From the NCBI RefSeq assembly GCF_002873335.1, contig NZ_MCUW01000078.1:217617-281616 (forward strand): a stretch of DNA of 64,000 nt, read 5' to 3'. This DNA comes from Vibrio sp. 10N.286.49.B1. GTDB taxonomy: Bacteria; Pseudomonadota; Gammaproteobacteria; Enterobacterales; Vibrionaceae. Positions 45,322-53,482 of the stretch are shown one piece after another (within the stretch, counting starts at the first letter, position 1; each line of letters opens with the position of its first letter). Under the pieces are notes generated by a model. It was not told the origin of the DNA. It did no database searches and saw only the letters and a program-made list of their open reading frames with translations. A program made the position numbers and the translations under genes.

Positions 45322-46764
45322 AACAGGCAGAATCTTCGCCAGTTTATCAAAGGTTTCTTGATACTCGGCTTCACATTGACTATCAGCAACAATCCCGCCT
45401 CCAGCCCAAGCATGAATTTTACCCTGATACGCGGCAAGTGTACGGATGGTAATACTTGTATCCATCACGCCATGAGCACTGATATAACCAATACTGCCGC
45501 AATAAATATGTCGGCGATGGGGCTCTAATTCTTCAATGATCTCCATGGCGCGGATTTTAGGTGCGCCAGTAATCGACCCCCCAGGGAAACTTGCTTTCAA
45601 AAGGTCAAGAGCGCTGTATTGTTCATCAAGTTGTGCTGTGATGGTGCTGACAAGATGATGGACAGCTGGAAAGCTCTCAATATCAAACAACTTAGGCACT
45701 TCTACACTACCTGGCTTCGCGACGCGCCCAATATCGTTACGTAACAAATCGACAATCATCAAGTTTTCAGCCTGATCTTTGCTGGCATTAGACAGCTCCA
45801 GCGCGTTTGCTTCATCTTGCAGCGGGTCTTGGCTTCTTGGCCTTGTTCCTTTAATCGGCTTGGTTTGCACTTGTTTATCATTGGCAAGGAGGAATCGCTC
45901 GGGTGAAATACTTAATATGGCGATATCGTCTAGACGGATAAAGGCGCTAAATGGCGCTTTATTTTGCTGATCTAGCTGTGTGAATGCCTGCCATTCATCG
46001 CCTTCGTAATCAGCTTGCCAGCGCTGGGCGAGATTGATTTGGTAGCAATCTCCTGCCTGTAAGTAGCGTTGCACTGCAGAGAACTTATCGCTGTATTCAC
46101 TTTTGCTCATATTGGCGTGCCAATTCGACGTTCTCTTAAAGCATGTCGTTATGGGGGCAACTTGAGCTTGCAACCAAGCTAAGTGTTGATGGACATTTTG
46201 GCCTACGACAATGGCTTTTTTATCTCGATGGTCGACAATGAGCGCCCAATCATAAATACCGACTGCCATCTCTGGTGCATCGATATCTTGAATGGCTAAG
46301 TCGGGGAGGTGTTCAACTCTTCGGCCTAAGTCATACGAAAAATAACCGAGCGCTCCCCCTACAAATGGCCAATGACTATCGCTGTCAACGTGACCGATAT
46401 GCTCTAGTATCGCCGTCTCCAATAAAGAAAACGGGTCATTTTTGCTAGTGGTTGTTGCCGTGGAAGTGCTTGCCATCGCGCTAGTCGTTGCCGATGTGCT
46501 AATAGCGGCAGCCGCGGTTTGGTTTACTGTTGCAGCTTGGTTTGTTACACATTGCGTGATGGTTGTGTTCAGGTTATGAGTGACAAGGGTCGCAACCGGC
46601 TTTGTGACAAGAATGTCGAAGCGGCTGTCTTCATGATCCAAGGACGAAGATTTCAATAACATTGACCAAGAATTGCATTCAATGGCAGCAAAGTAGTGGG
46701 TAGCGAGATCGTCTTGATAAGGAACGTCAAGGAATTGAATAGGTTGTAATTCTTTAGTATTCAT
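45316..46764 (-). CDS. pabB: Aminodeoxychorismate synthase component I
   Basis: PabB converts chorismate and ammonia (supplied by PabA) to 4-amino-4-deoxychorismate for folate. The 482-residue product shows the chorismate-binding family motifs: GGALGYFSYDLGRRVE, QAGDCYQINLAQRW, SPERFLL, KPIKGTRPRS, ENLMIVDLLRNDIGRV, FPGGSITGAPKIRAMEIIEELEPHRR and the final YCGSIGYIS-GMDTSITIRT block. Residues 66-108 are an unusual threonine/alanine/serine-rich stretch (46441-46569). The start at ATG 46764 is preferred over 46800; the ribosome site is weak. It converges with the hybrid kinase gene. Confidence 0.93.
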   Translation of the reverse strand: MNTKELQPIQFLDVPYQDDLATHYFAAIECNSWSMLLKSSSLDHEDSRFDILVTKPVATLVTHNLNTTITQCVTNQAATVNQTAAAAISTSATTSAMASTSTATTTSKNDPFSLLETAILEHIGHVDSDSHWPFVGGALGYFSYDLGRRVEHLPDLAIQDIDAPEMAVGIYDWALIVDHRDKKAIVVGQNVHQHLAWLQAQVAPITTCFKRTSNWHANMSKSEYSDKFSAVQRYLQAGDCYQINLAQRWQADYEGDEWQAFTQLDQQNKAPFSAFIRLDDIAILSISPERFLLANDKQVQTKPIKGTRPRSQDPLQDEANALELSNASKDQAENLMIVDLLRNDIGRVAKPGSVEVPKLFDIESFPAVHHLVSTITAQLDEQYSALDLLKASFPGGSITGAPKIRAMEIIEELEPHRRHIYCGSIGYISAHGVMDTSITIRTLAAYQGKIHAWAGGGIVADSQCEAEYQETFDKLAKILPVL

Positions 46765-46955
46765 TTGTGTAAATTGTGACAGAAACGTTGTCGCACACAT
46801 GGCGCATGATGGAAAGCAAGAGTATCATAATTTCACAATAAAAAGTCGGACATTTATCCTTGAATTTAATAGGGTTTAGCTTGGTGTATTGCTTGCCATT
46901 TGCGGCAATAAAACCAGTCCGTCATCCAGGAAGCAATTAGAATAAAGAGGTATTC

Positions 46956-48476
46956 ATGGCGATTATTCGTAAAGAAGACGTAATCAGTAGTGTCGCTGAT
47001 GCATTGCAGTACATCTCGTACTATCACCCTCTCGATTTTGTTCAAGCCCTAGATAAGGCGTATCAAAAAGAAGAGAGTCAAGCAGCGAAAGACGCGATTG
47101 CCCAGATTTTGATTAACTCGCGTATGTCTGCAGAAGGACATCGTCCGATTTGCCAAGATACTGGCATCGTGACGTGCTTCGTTAACATTGGGATGAATGT
47201 TCAGTGGGCGTCCGATCTCACAGTGCAGCAAATGGTGGATGAGGGCGTGCGCCAAGCGTACACCAACCCTGATAACCCTTTACGCGCATCAGTATTAAAA
47301 GACCCAGCGGGCAAGCGAATAAATACCAAAGACAATACACCAGCGGTCGTCCATATCAATATGGTACCCGGTGACACAGTAGAAATTCAGATAGCAGCTA
47401 AAGGCGGCGGCTCTGAGAATAAAACCAAAATGGTCATGCTAAACCCCTCTGATGATATTGCCGAGTGGGTAGAGAAAACGCTGCCGACAATGGGGGCAGG
47501 TTGGTGCCCACCGGGTATGCTTGGCATAGGCATTGGTGGTACGGCCGAAAAAGCGGCCGTGTTGGCGAAAGAGTCTCTAATGGAACATATCGACATTCAG
47601 GAGCTTATCGACAAAGGCCCTGAAAATGCAGAAGAAGAGCTACGCCTTGATATCTTCAACCGAGTAAACAAACTTGGTATTGGCGCGCAAGGTCTTGGCG
47701 GTTTGACGACCGTCGTTGATGTAAAAATCAAAACGGCACCGACTCACGCAGCGTCAAAACCCGTGTGTTTAATTCCAAACTGTGCGGCAACTCGTCATGT
47801 CCACTTTACGCTCGATGGAACTGGCCCTGCAGAGCTGACTCCACCAAGACTGGAAGAGTGGCCAGACATTACTTGGGAAGCTGGCGCTAACACGCGCCGA
47901 GTGAACCTAGATGAAGTGACGAAAGAAGACGTACAAGAGTGGAAGACAGGCGAAACGGTTCTACTTTCGGGCAAGATACTCACAGGTCGTGACGCGGCAC
48001 ACAAGCGTATCCAAGGTATGCTGGAGAGTGGTGAAGGCTTACCTGCTGGCGTCGATTTTAAAGGTAAGTTCATTTACTACGTTGGCCCTGTTGATGCCGT
48101 TGGCGATGAAGCCGTAGGCCCTGCAGGTCCGACTACCTCGACGCGAATGGATAAGTTTACCGATATGATGTTGGATGAAACCGGCATTATGGGCATGATT
48201 GGCAAGGCGGAACGTGGCCCTGCGACAGTACAATCAATTAAAGATCACAAAGCGGTGTATCTGATGGCGGTTGGCGGGGCGGCATACTTAGTGGCAAAAG
48301 CGATTAAGAAAGCACGTGTTGTCGCGTTCGAAGACCTTGGCATGGAAGCGATTTACGAATTTGAAGTGGAAGATATGCCGGTTACAGTGGCGGTTGACTC
48401 GAGAGGTGCTAATGCTCACCAGATCGGACCAGATACTTGGAAAGTGAAAATTGCGGAAGCAGAAAAGGCATCATAG
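46956..48476 (+). CDS. fumA: Class I (iron-sulfur) fumarate hydratase
   Basis: A 506-residue enzyme that interconverts fumarate and malate in the citric acid cycle using an oxygen-sensitive [4Fe-4S] cluster. Cluster cysteines are expected in RPICQDTGIVTCF, GVCxxx-like GAGWCPPGML and LIPNCAATRH. The alpha part (KEDVISSVADALQYISYYHP) and the beta part (LSGKILTGRDAAHKRIQGML, YYVGPVDAVGDEAVGPAGPTTSTRMDKF) are fused in one chain. It is somewhat shorter than E. coli FumA. It starts at ATG 46956 with AAGAGG upstream and ends at the terminator 48487-48518. Confidence 0.95.
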   Translation: MAIIRKEDVISSVADALQYISYYHPLDFVQALDKAYQKEESQAAKDAIAQILINSRMSAEGHRPICQDTGIVTCFVNIGMNVQWASDLTVQQMVDEGVRQAYTNPDNPLRASVLKDPAGKRINTKDNTPAVVHINMVPGDTVEIQIAAKGGGSENKTKMVMLNPSDDIAEWVEKTLPTMGAGWCPPGMLGIGIGGTAEKAAVLAKESLMEHIDIQELIDKGPENAEEELRLDIFNRVNKLGIGAQGLGGLTTVVDVKIKTAPTHAASKPVCLIPNCAATRHVHFTLDGTGPAELTPPRLEEWPDITWEAGANTRRVNLDEVTKEDVQEWKTGETVLLSGKILTGRDAAHKRIQGMLESGEGLPAGVDFKGKFIYYVGPVDAVGDEAVGPAGPTTSTRMDKFTDMMLDETGIMGMIGKAERGPATVQSIKDHKAVYLMAVGGAAYLVAKAIKKARVVAFEDLGMEAIYEFEVEDMPVTVAVDSRGANAHQIGPDTWKVKIAEAEKAS

Positions 48477-48486
48477 ATAAAAAAAT

Positions 48487-48518
48487 AAGAGGGGATGTGC
48501 AGACATCTTCTCTTTTTT
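48487..48518 (+). terminator. Rho-independent terminator of the fumarase gene
   Basis: A 12-pair stem with two G-T pairs and loop GCAG, followed by a T run, 10 bases after the fumarase stop. Confidence 0.85.
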
Positions 48519-48525
48519 ATCTATA

Positions 48526-48544
48526 ATTCAGTCGTATACTGAAT
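48526..48544. promoter_or_regulatory. Inverted repeat before the small membrane protein gene
   Basis: ATTCAGT and ACTGAAT form a perfect seven-base inverted repeat around CGTAT, in the short gap between a terminator and the ribosome site of the next gene. It could be an operator or a 5' hairpin. Confidence 0.45.
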
Positions 48545-48569
48545 AAAAACAATGAAGGAGAGCGCACGA

Positions 48570-48755
48570 ATGCCTCGATTTATACAAATATTACAGATAG
48601 CGGTACTGCTCATCGTTGGCTTTTTTGTTGGCTACGATCTTATTTTTCATGGTGTCAGCATCTTTAATGAAAAGTATGTCACCATGGCCTGCGTATTGAC
48701 CGCACTTCTTGAAATTGCACTCTTTGTTATCTACAAATTGATTGAAGACGATTAG
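48570..48755 (+). CDS. Small two-helix membrane protein
   Basis: A 61-residue protein with two predicted membrane helices (ILQIAVLLIVGFFVGYDLIF and YVTMACVLTALLEIALFVIYKL) and an acidic C-terminus (EDD). I do not recognise a named family. The ATG at 48570 is chosen because AAGGAGAG precedes it by about ten bases; the ATG at 48552 would place that site inside the gene. It is a one-gene unit with terminators on both sides (48487 and 48780), and an inverted repeat sits in its short promoter region. The compact independent unit suggests a real regulated gene. Confidence 0.8.
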   Translation: MPRFIQILQIAVLLIVGFFVGYDLIFHGVSIFNEKYVTMACVLTALLEIALFVIYKLIEDD

Positions 48756-48779
48756 GTTAAATCCTACGCTGTTGTATTC

Positions 48780-48807
48780 AAACCCCTGAATTTATTCAGG
48801 GGTTTTT
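48780..48807 (+). terminator. Rho-independent terminator of the small membrane protein gene
   Basis: A perfect 11-pair stem AAACCCCTGAA and its complement with loop TTTA is followed by further T. Confidence 0.92.
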
Positions 48808-48873
48808 TGTTCATGTTTCGTTAATCTCGTATAGTACATACTGTCACCTCGTTAATTATTTGGAGTACGTTGA

Positions 48874-50247
48874 ATGAGCAGAATTGGTCAAGAAGTCTCT
48901 GACATCCTGCATAGAAGTATGGATTCTCATGTGAGAATTGCGGTCACTGGGTTGTCTCGTGCTGGGAAAACAGCATTCATTACTTCACTAGTCAATCAAC
49001 TGCTTCATACCTCAACGCATGACAATCTGCCCTTATTAGAATGTGCGAGAGATAATCGGCTTATTGGCGCGAAACGTGTACCACAGTCAAATTTGATGGT
49101 GCCGCGATTTGCTTATGATGACGCGTTGGAACAATTGCATTCGACCCCGCCGGATTGGCCGAAACCTACTCGAGATGTCAGTGAAATTCGCTTGGCGTTG
49201 AAATACAAACCCGCAAAAGGGGCCAAGAGATTATTAAGCAAAACATCCACACTGTACATTGATGTCATTGACTATCCCGGTGAATGGTTACTGGATTTGC
49301 CTTTGTTAGACATGACATTTGAGCAGTGGAGTGAGGGGCAGTTCGATAATTTGAAGGGCATTCGTCAAGAATGTGCGGAGACATGGTTGTCGAGCCTGGA
49401 CGCTTTTGACGTTAATGCTGAAGCGAATGAAAAGCAGATAGCCGCGATATCGCAAGATTTTACGGACTATCTTCTGGAATGCAAAAAACGCGGCCTACAC
49501 TGGGTGCAACCTGGAAGGTTTGTATTACCCGGAGAGCTACAAGGCGCGCCAGTGTTGCAGTTTTTTCCATGCCGTACCCCCGCTGAAAAATTAACAAAAA
49601 ATAGCGGTTATGACATGTTGAAACGCCGCTATGAAGAATACCAAAGTAAGGTGGTGAAACAGTTTTATAAGAATTATTTCTCGACCTTTGACCGTCAAAT
49701 TGTGCTGGTAGATTGCTTGCAACCTTTGATGACAGGTAATGAATCATTTCATGATATGAAAGATGCGTTGCAACAAATTATGAAGAGTTTTCGATATGGA
49801 CAAAGTAATTTGTTACGTCGTCTATTTTCTTCTCGAATTGACAAGATATTGTTTGCCGCAACTAAGGCGGACCACGTGACGCCAGAGCAACACAATAACT
49901 TAGTCAGCTTATTGCAACAGTTGGTTCACCCTGCTTGGCAAGATACCGCCTTTGAAAACATCGAGATGAGCTGTATGAGTGTCGCATCTATTCGAGCGAC
50001 ACAGGCCGGGTTTGTCGGAAAAAGTGCCGAGAATATGCCCGCATTGCGAGGGACAACATTGGCTGGTGAGCCGATAACCCTTTATCCAGGTGACGTACCA
50101 GCAAAGCTACCAAAACCAGAATATTGGCAAGACAATCGATTCGAATTTACGGCATTTCGGCCTCTTGAAAATGAACCGGATGCACCTTGTAGTCACATAC
50201 GAATTGATAAAGCACTGCAGTACTTAATTGGAGATAAACTTCGATGA
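48874..50247 (+). CDS. ycjX: YcjX family P-loop protein (DUF463)
   Basis: A 457-residue cytoplasmic protein of the YcjX/DUF463 family, a stress-linked P-loop GTPase-like group. The P-loop is at the N-terminus, VTGLSRAGKTAFITSL (about 24-39). Other family segments are LYIDVIDYPGEWLLDLPLL, FLLPG-like RFVLPGELQGAPVLQFFP, and VLVDCLQPL. The stop overlaps the next start by four bases (ATGA), so ycjX and ycjF form one operon, as in enterobacteria and vibrios. It starts at ATG 48874 with TGGAG upstream. The precise biochemical role is not settled. Confidence 0.94.
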   Translation: MSRIGQEVSDILHRSMDSHVRIAVTGLSRAGKTAFITSLVNQLLHTSTHDNLPLLECARDNRLIGAKRVPQSNLMVPRFAYDDALEQLHSTPPDWPKPTRDVSEIRLALKYKPAKGAKRLLSKTSTLYIDVIDYPGEWLLDLPLLDMTFEQWSEGQFDNLKGIRQECAETWLSSLDAFDVNAEANEKQIAAISQDFTDYLLECKKRGLHWVQPGRFVLPGELQGAPVLQFFPCRTPAEKLTKNSGYDMLKRRYEEYQSKVVKQFYKNYFSTFDRQIVLVDCLQPLMTGNESFHDMKDALQQIMKSFRYGQSNLLRRLFSSRIDKILFAATKADHVTPEQHNNLVSLLQQLVHPAWQDTAFENIEMSCMSVASIRATQAGFVGKSAENMPALRGTTLAGEPITLYPGDVPAKLPKPEYWQDNRFEFTAFRPLENEPDAPCSHIRIDKALQYLIGDKLR

Positions 50248-51266
50248 ATGACATAAAAGGGCGAAAAGTATTCGCCGATGAAGAACCTACATTAGAACAT
50301 TCGCAAGAAGTGAATAGCCAGACCTTATTTGAGCGACAAGAAACCTTTGTCCCTGCGGCGCCGGAACCATCCGATGACTTGGAGGGACAAGAATTAGAAC
50401 AAGTCGTCAAAGGAAGCGGTAAGAAAGGTTGGCTGGCAAGTTCATTCCTACTTGTGTTTACTGGGCTTGTTGGTTGGCAAGCCGTCGACAATGTCGTGAC
50501 GGCAATCAATACCGGTGATTGGTTATCACTGGGTTGGTCTGGATTAGTGACCGCCGTCGCTGTGCTAGGAATTGGTGCTTTTGGTAAGGAGTTATACAAA
50601 CTGAGAAAACTGAAAGACCATTTTTCTGCTCAAGAACAGGCGGAAGCCATTATTGACAATGATGGTGTTGGGCAAGGGCAAGCCTTCTGTAAAAGGTTAG
50701 CTAACGAAGCTGGCATTCAACCTGAACACCCTGCTTTTGACCGGTGGAAAAACAGTGTTCATAGCGCGCACAGCGATGCTGAAGTGCTGAACATGTATCA
50801 ATCTATGGTGATTAAAGAGCAAGATAAACAGGCACTCACAACGGTCTCTAGGTTATCAGGAGAAGCGGCGTTGCTGGTGGCGTTGAGTCCATTGGCGATT
50901 GCCGATATGCTGTTGATAGCGTGGCGAAACTTCAAAATGATCGATCAACTATCGGAAGTCTACGGGGTCGAGTTGGGTTATTGGTCTCGCTTGAAGTTGT
51001 TTAAATTGGTATTGGTGAACATTGCTTTGGCCGGTGCAAGTGAGCTCGCTATAGAATCGAGCGCTGACATTCTGTCATTAAATATCGCAGAGAAACTCTC
51101 CGCTAAGGCAGGGCAAGGATTAGGCGTGGGGTTGATCACTGCGCGATTAGGGTTGAAGACAATGATGTTGATGCGGCCTATACCATTCCAAGAACAAGAT
51201 AAGCCAAGGTTAAGTACGATTAAAACCTCAGTGATGTCGCGTTTGAAAGATAAACTGACGTCATAG
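50244..51266 (+). CDS. ycjF: YcjF family inner membrane protein
   Basis: A 340-residue membrane protein of the YcjF family (TIGR01620-like). A hydrophilic N-terminal region of about 65 residues is followed by two membrane helices (WLASSFLLVFTGLVGWQAV, about 68-90; LGWSGLVTAVAVLGIGAFG, about 98-118) and a helical cytoplasmic domain ending in a conserved amphipathic segment (GLGVGLITARLGLKTMMLMRPIPF). Its ATG overlaps the ycjX stop. In enterobacteria and, as I recall, V. cholerae, tyrR follows; here the next gene is an unrelated sigma-54 activator on the other strand. Confidence 0.93.
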   Translation: MNDIKGRKVFADEEPTLEHSQEVNSQTLFERQETFVPAAPEPSDDLEGQELEQVVKGSGKKGWLASSFLLVFTGLVGWQAVDNVVTAINTGDWLSLGWSGLVTAVAVLGIGAFGKELYKLRKLKDHFSAQEQAEAIIDNDGVGQGQAFCKRLANEAGIQPEHPAFDRWKNSVHSAHSDAEVLNMYQSMVIKEQDKQALTTVSRLSGEAALLVALSPLAIADMLLIAWRNFKMIDQLSEVYGVELGYWSRLKLFKLVLVNIALAGASELAIESSADILSLNIAEKLSAKAGQGLGVGLITARLGLKTMMLMRPIPFQEQDKPRLSTIKTSVMSRLKDKLTS

Positions 51267-51291
51267 TGCAAGTATTCTTATCAATCTAATA

Positions 51292-51316
51292 GGTCCCCAG
51301 AATGCAACTGGGGACC
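51292..51316. other. Hairpin between converging ycjF and sigma-54 activator genes
   Basis: GGTCCCCAG and CTGGGGACC form a perfect nine-pair, GC-rich stem around AATGCAA, ending two bases before the stop of the converging activator gene. Neither strand has a T run, so it is a candidate rather than a sure terminator. Confidence 0.55.
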
Positions 51317-51318
51317 CG

Positions 51319-53184
51319 TTAACGAATGCCTTGTTCACGTAACCTTTTGTATAAAGTATTTCGGCTGACGTTTAGGATCTTTGCAGTAGCGGAAACGTTG
51401 CGCCCGTGAGTCTCATACACGGATAACCAATCATCAGGAGGGTTGTCTAGTGCTTGTGGAATTATGGGTTCAGAAGAAAAATGAACGGTTGGTTCTAAGT
51501 CATTCAAAAAGTCGTCGGGAAGGTGTTCTATGGTAATGGTCTCAGTATCAGACATCGCCACTGCAATCTGAATGACACTCACCATCTGTCGTATATTGCC
51601 CGGCCAAGGGTGCGATTTAAATAATGACAGCACATCAAAGCTAAGCGTGGGTAACGACTCAGATTGTGAATACTTACGTAGCAGGTATGAGATTAACGCT
51701 TCTTTGTCGGTACGCTCTCTCAAGGCGGGGAGTGTGATGTTGAGTCCAGTCACTCGATAATACAAATCTTGTCGAAAAGTGCCTTGGTCAACATCGATTT
51801 TAAGATTTCGGTTTGTCGCAGAAACTAGTTTAAAATCAACAGGATAAGACGATGTTGAGCCCAGTGGCGTCACTTGCCTTTCTTGTAGTACCCGTAATAG
51901 CCGAGCTTGTACATTCATTGGCATATCACCTAGCTCATCAAGAAATAAGGTACCTTGATCGGCTTTTCTTATCAGGCCGATGTAACCTTGTGTACGAGCG
52001 CCAGTAAACGCCCCTTTTTCATAGCCAAACAGCTCCGATTCAACAAGCTCTGACGGAATAGCAGCGCAGTTTACGGCAATCAAAGGTGCGTTCTTTCGCG
52101 CACTGGATTGATGAAGAGCATTCACAAAGACTTCTTTCCCAACCCCTGTTTCCCCATGAATCAAAATCGGTATTTCGGTATGTAGAATTCGACTGGCTTG
52201 GTTAATCGCCTTTGCTAAGCGAGGATCACCCATATTGATTCCTGCGAGATCAAGAGGCGCATCGTTAATCTTGGAGGGCACATTTTCAGGCGTAGTGAGT
52301 CGGTAATCAAGTTGTCGAGCCTTTTGCTTAGTTGGCGGAAGAATAATGGCGAACACTCGGGATTGATTAAGGGATGACACTGGAAATGGCGTAAAAGCAG
52401 GGTGTGACATCACATGATTTAGTTTCGCATCGAAAATTTGCTCAAAACGTTGCAGTGCAAGATTTTTCCCCAATACAACTTCTGCTCTTCGATTCGCCGA
52501 CACGATAATACCCGCTTCATTGAATACTAAGAGTGAAGACCACTGACTATCGATATTGTCGGGCGATGAATTAAACCAAAACAGGTAGTGGTCATCTTGA
52601 AAACGGCTGGTGATGAGCTGATTTTCAATTGCTTGAGACATGAGTTTGACCATACCTAACGTATGCGCTGTAGGCATATAGGCGTCACTTGAAATCGACA
52701 ACACGCCAGTAAGTCTTCGGTCGGCATCAAACAACGGCGCGGCAGATCCTGCCATAAATCGATTACATGACAGAAAGTGCTCGTCTCTAAAAATCTGCAC
52801 AACGGAGCCGGTTTGTAGCGCCGTTCCTATCGCATTGGTGCCAATTAAACTCTCTTTCCAGTGCACGCCATTTTTGAAAACATGGGGCTGCTGACGGCTA
52901 AAAAAGTGCTGCTCTCCCCAGCTGTTGAGGACTTGGCCTTGAGGGTTCGCTAATGAGATCAAGCAGTTACTATTGGCGAGCAGGCTATCATAAAACGGAA
53001 GTACTTTTTGTTGGGTCGTATGGATTAAACTCTCGCTTTCTTCTGCGATGTGAGTGAAGGATTGCCCTGTCGACATTTCGATAATAGGCGTGCTGGAATG
53101 GGAGAGTCCCGCTTCTCGGCAGCGTTGCCACGATTTATCGATGATAATCTTGTGAGTGTTATCCATATCGTTACCCGAATTCAT
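51319..53184 (-). CDS. Sigma-54 dependent activator, AcoR family
   Basis: A 621-residue enhancer-binding protein. The N-terminal part has a GAF-like sensor domain (about 70-200, WKESLIGTNAIGTALQTGSVVQIF and LTGVLSISSD) as in AcoR/DhaR-type regulators. The AAA+ domain has Walker A GETGVGKE, the sigma-54 contact loop GAFTGA, Walker B GTLFLDELGD and the arginine finger region. The Fis-type helix-turn-helix ends the protein (NVSATAKILNVSRNTLYKRLRE). It diverges from the ABC importer operon, whose promoter is of the -24/-12 type, so control of that operon is very likely. ATG 53184 and ATG 53166 are both possible; neither has a clear ribosome site. Confidence 0.93.
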   Translation of the reverse strand: MNSGNDMDNTHKIIIDKSWQRCREAGLSHSSTPIIEMSTGQSFTHIAEESESLIHTTQQKVLPFYDSLLANSNCLISLANPQGQVLNSWGEQHFFSRQQPHVFKNGVHWKESLIGTNAIGTALQTGSVVQIFRDEHFLSCNRFMAGSAAPLFDADRRLTGVLSISSDAYMPTAHTLGMVKLMSQAIENQLITSRFQDDHYLFWFNSSPDNIDSQWSSLLVFNEAGIIVSANRRAEVVLGKNLALQRFEQIFDAKLNHVMSHPAFTPFPVSSLNQSRVFAIILPPTKQKARQLDYRLTTPENVPSKINDAPLDLAGINMGDPRLAKAINQASRILHTEIPILIHGETGVGKEVFVNALHQSSARKNAPLIAVNCAAIPSELVESELFGYEKGAFTGARTQGYIGLIRKADQGTLFLDELGDMPMNVQARLLRVLQERQVTPLGSTSSYPVDFKLVSATNRNLKIDVDQGTFRQDLYYRVTGLNITLPALRERTDKEALISYLLRKYSQSESLPTLSFDVLSLFKSHPWPGNIRQMVSVIQIAVAMSDTETITIEHLPDDFLNDLEPTVHFSSEPIIPQALDNPPDDWLSVYETHGRNVSATAKILNVSRNTLYKRLREQGIR

Positions 53185-53206
53185 TTATAGAGTGAATACA
53201 CTAAAG

Positions 53207-53276
53207 GTTCGTTTGCGAACAATAGTGTTCACTAACTGCGCAATTAACATATCATTCTGCTGAACACTGTGAACAC
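53207..53276. promoter_or_regulatory. Candidate upstream activator sites
   Basis: GTTCG-TTTG-CGAAC (53207-53220) is an inverted repeat. GTGTTCAC (53225-53232) and its inverse GTGAACAC (53269-53276) flank 36 bases, and a further TGAACAC lies at 53261. These lie 140-210 bases before the sigma-54 promoter, the usual distance for enhancer sites. Confidence 0.5.
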
Positions 53277-53417
53277 AAATTGTTAACAAGTGTTACCTGG
53301 ATCAACAAAACAAAATAGCGATTAAAATCAAGTCATGACAATGGGTTAGTGTTTTTTTGTCATTTCTTCAATGAGTTATATTTATAAATGTAATTATTTT
53401 GTTAACTTGATAGTGGG

Positions 53418-53435
53418 TTGGCACAACTCTCGCAA
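53418..53435 (+). promoter_or_regulatory. Sigma-54 (-24/-12) promoter of the ABC importer operon
   Basis: TTGGCACAACTCTCGCAA has GG at 53420-53421 and GC at 53432-53433, exactly ten bases apart as sigma-54 requires. The predicted transcript starts near 53445, with the ribosome site TAGGAG at 53471 and GTG start at 53483. Confidence 0.82.
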
Positions 53436-53482
53436 TAGTGAGCAATATCGAAAGTTATTGTTTGGGAATGTAGGAGTTACTA

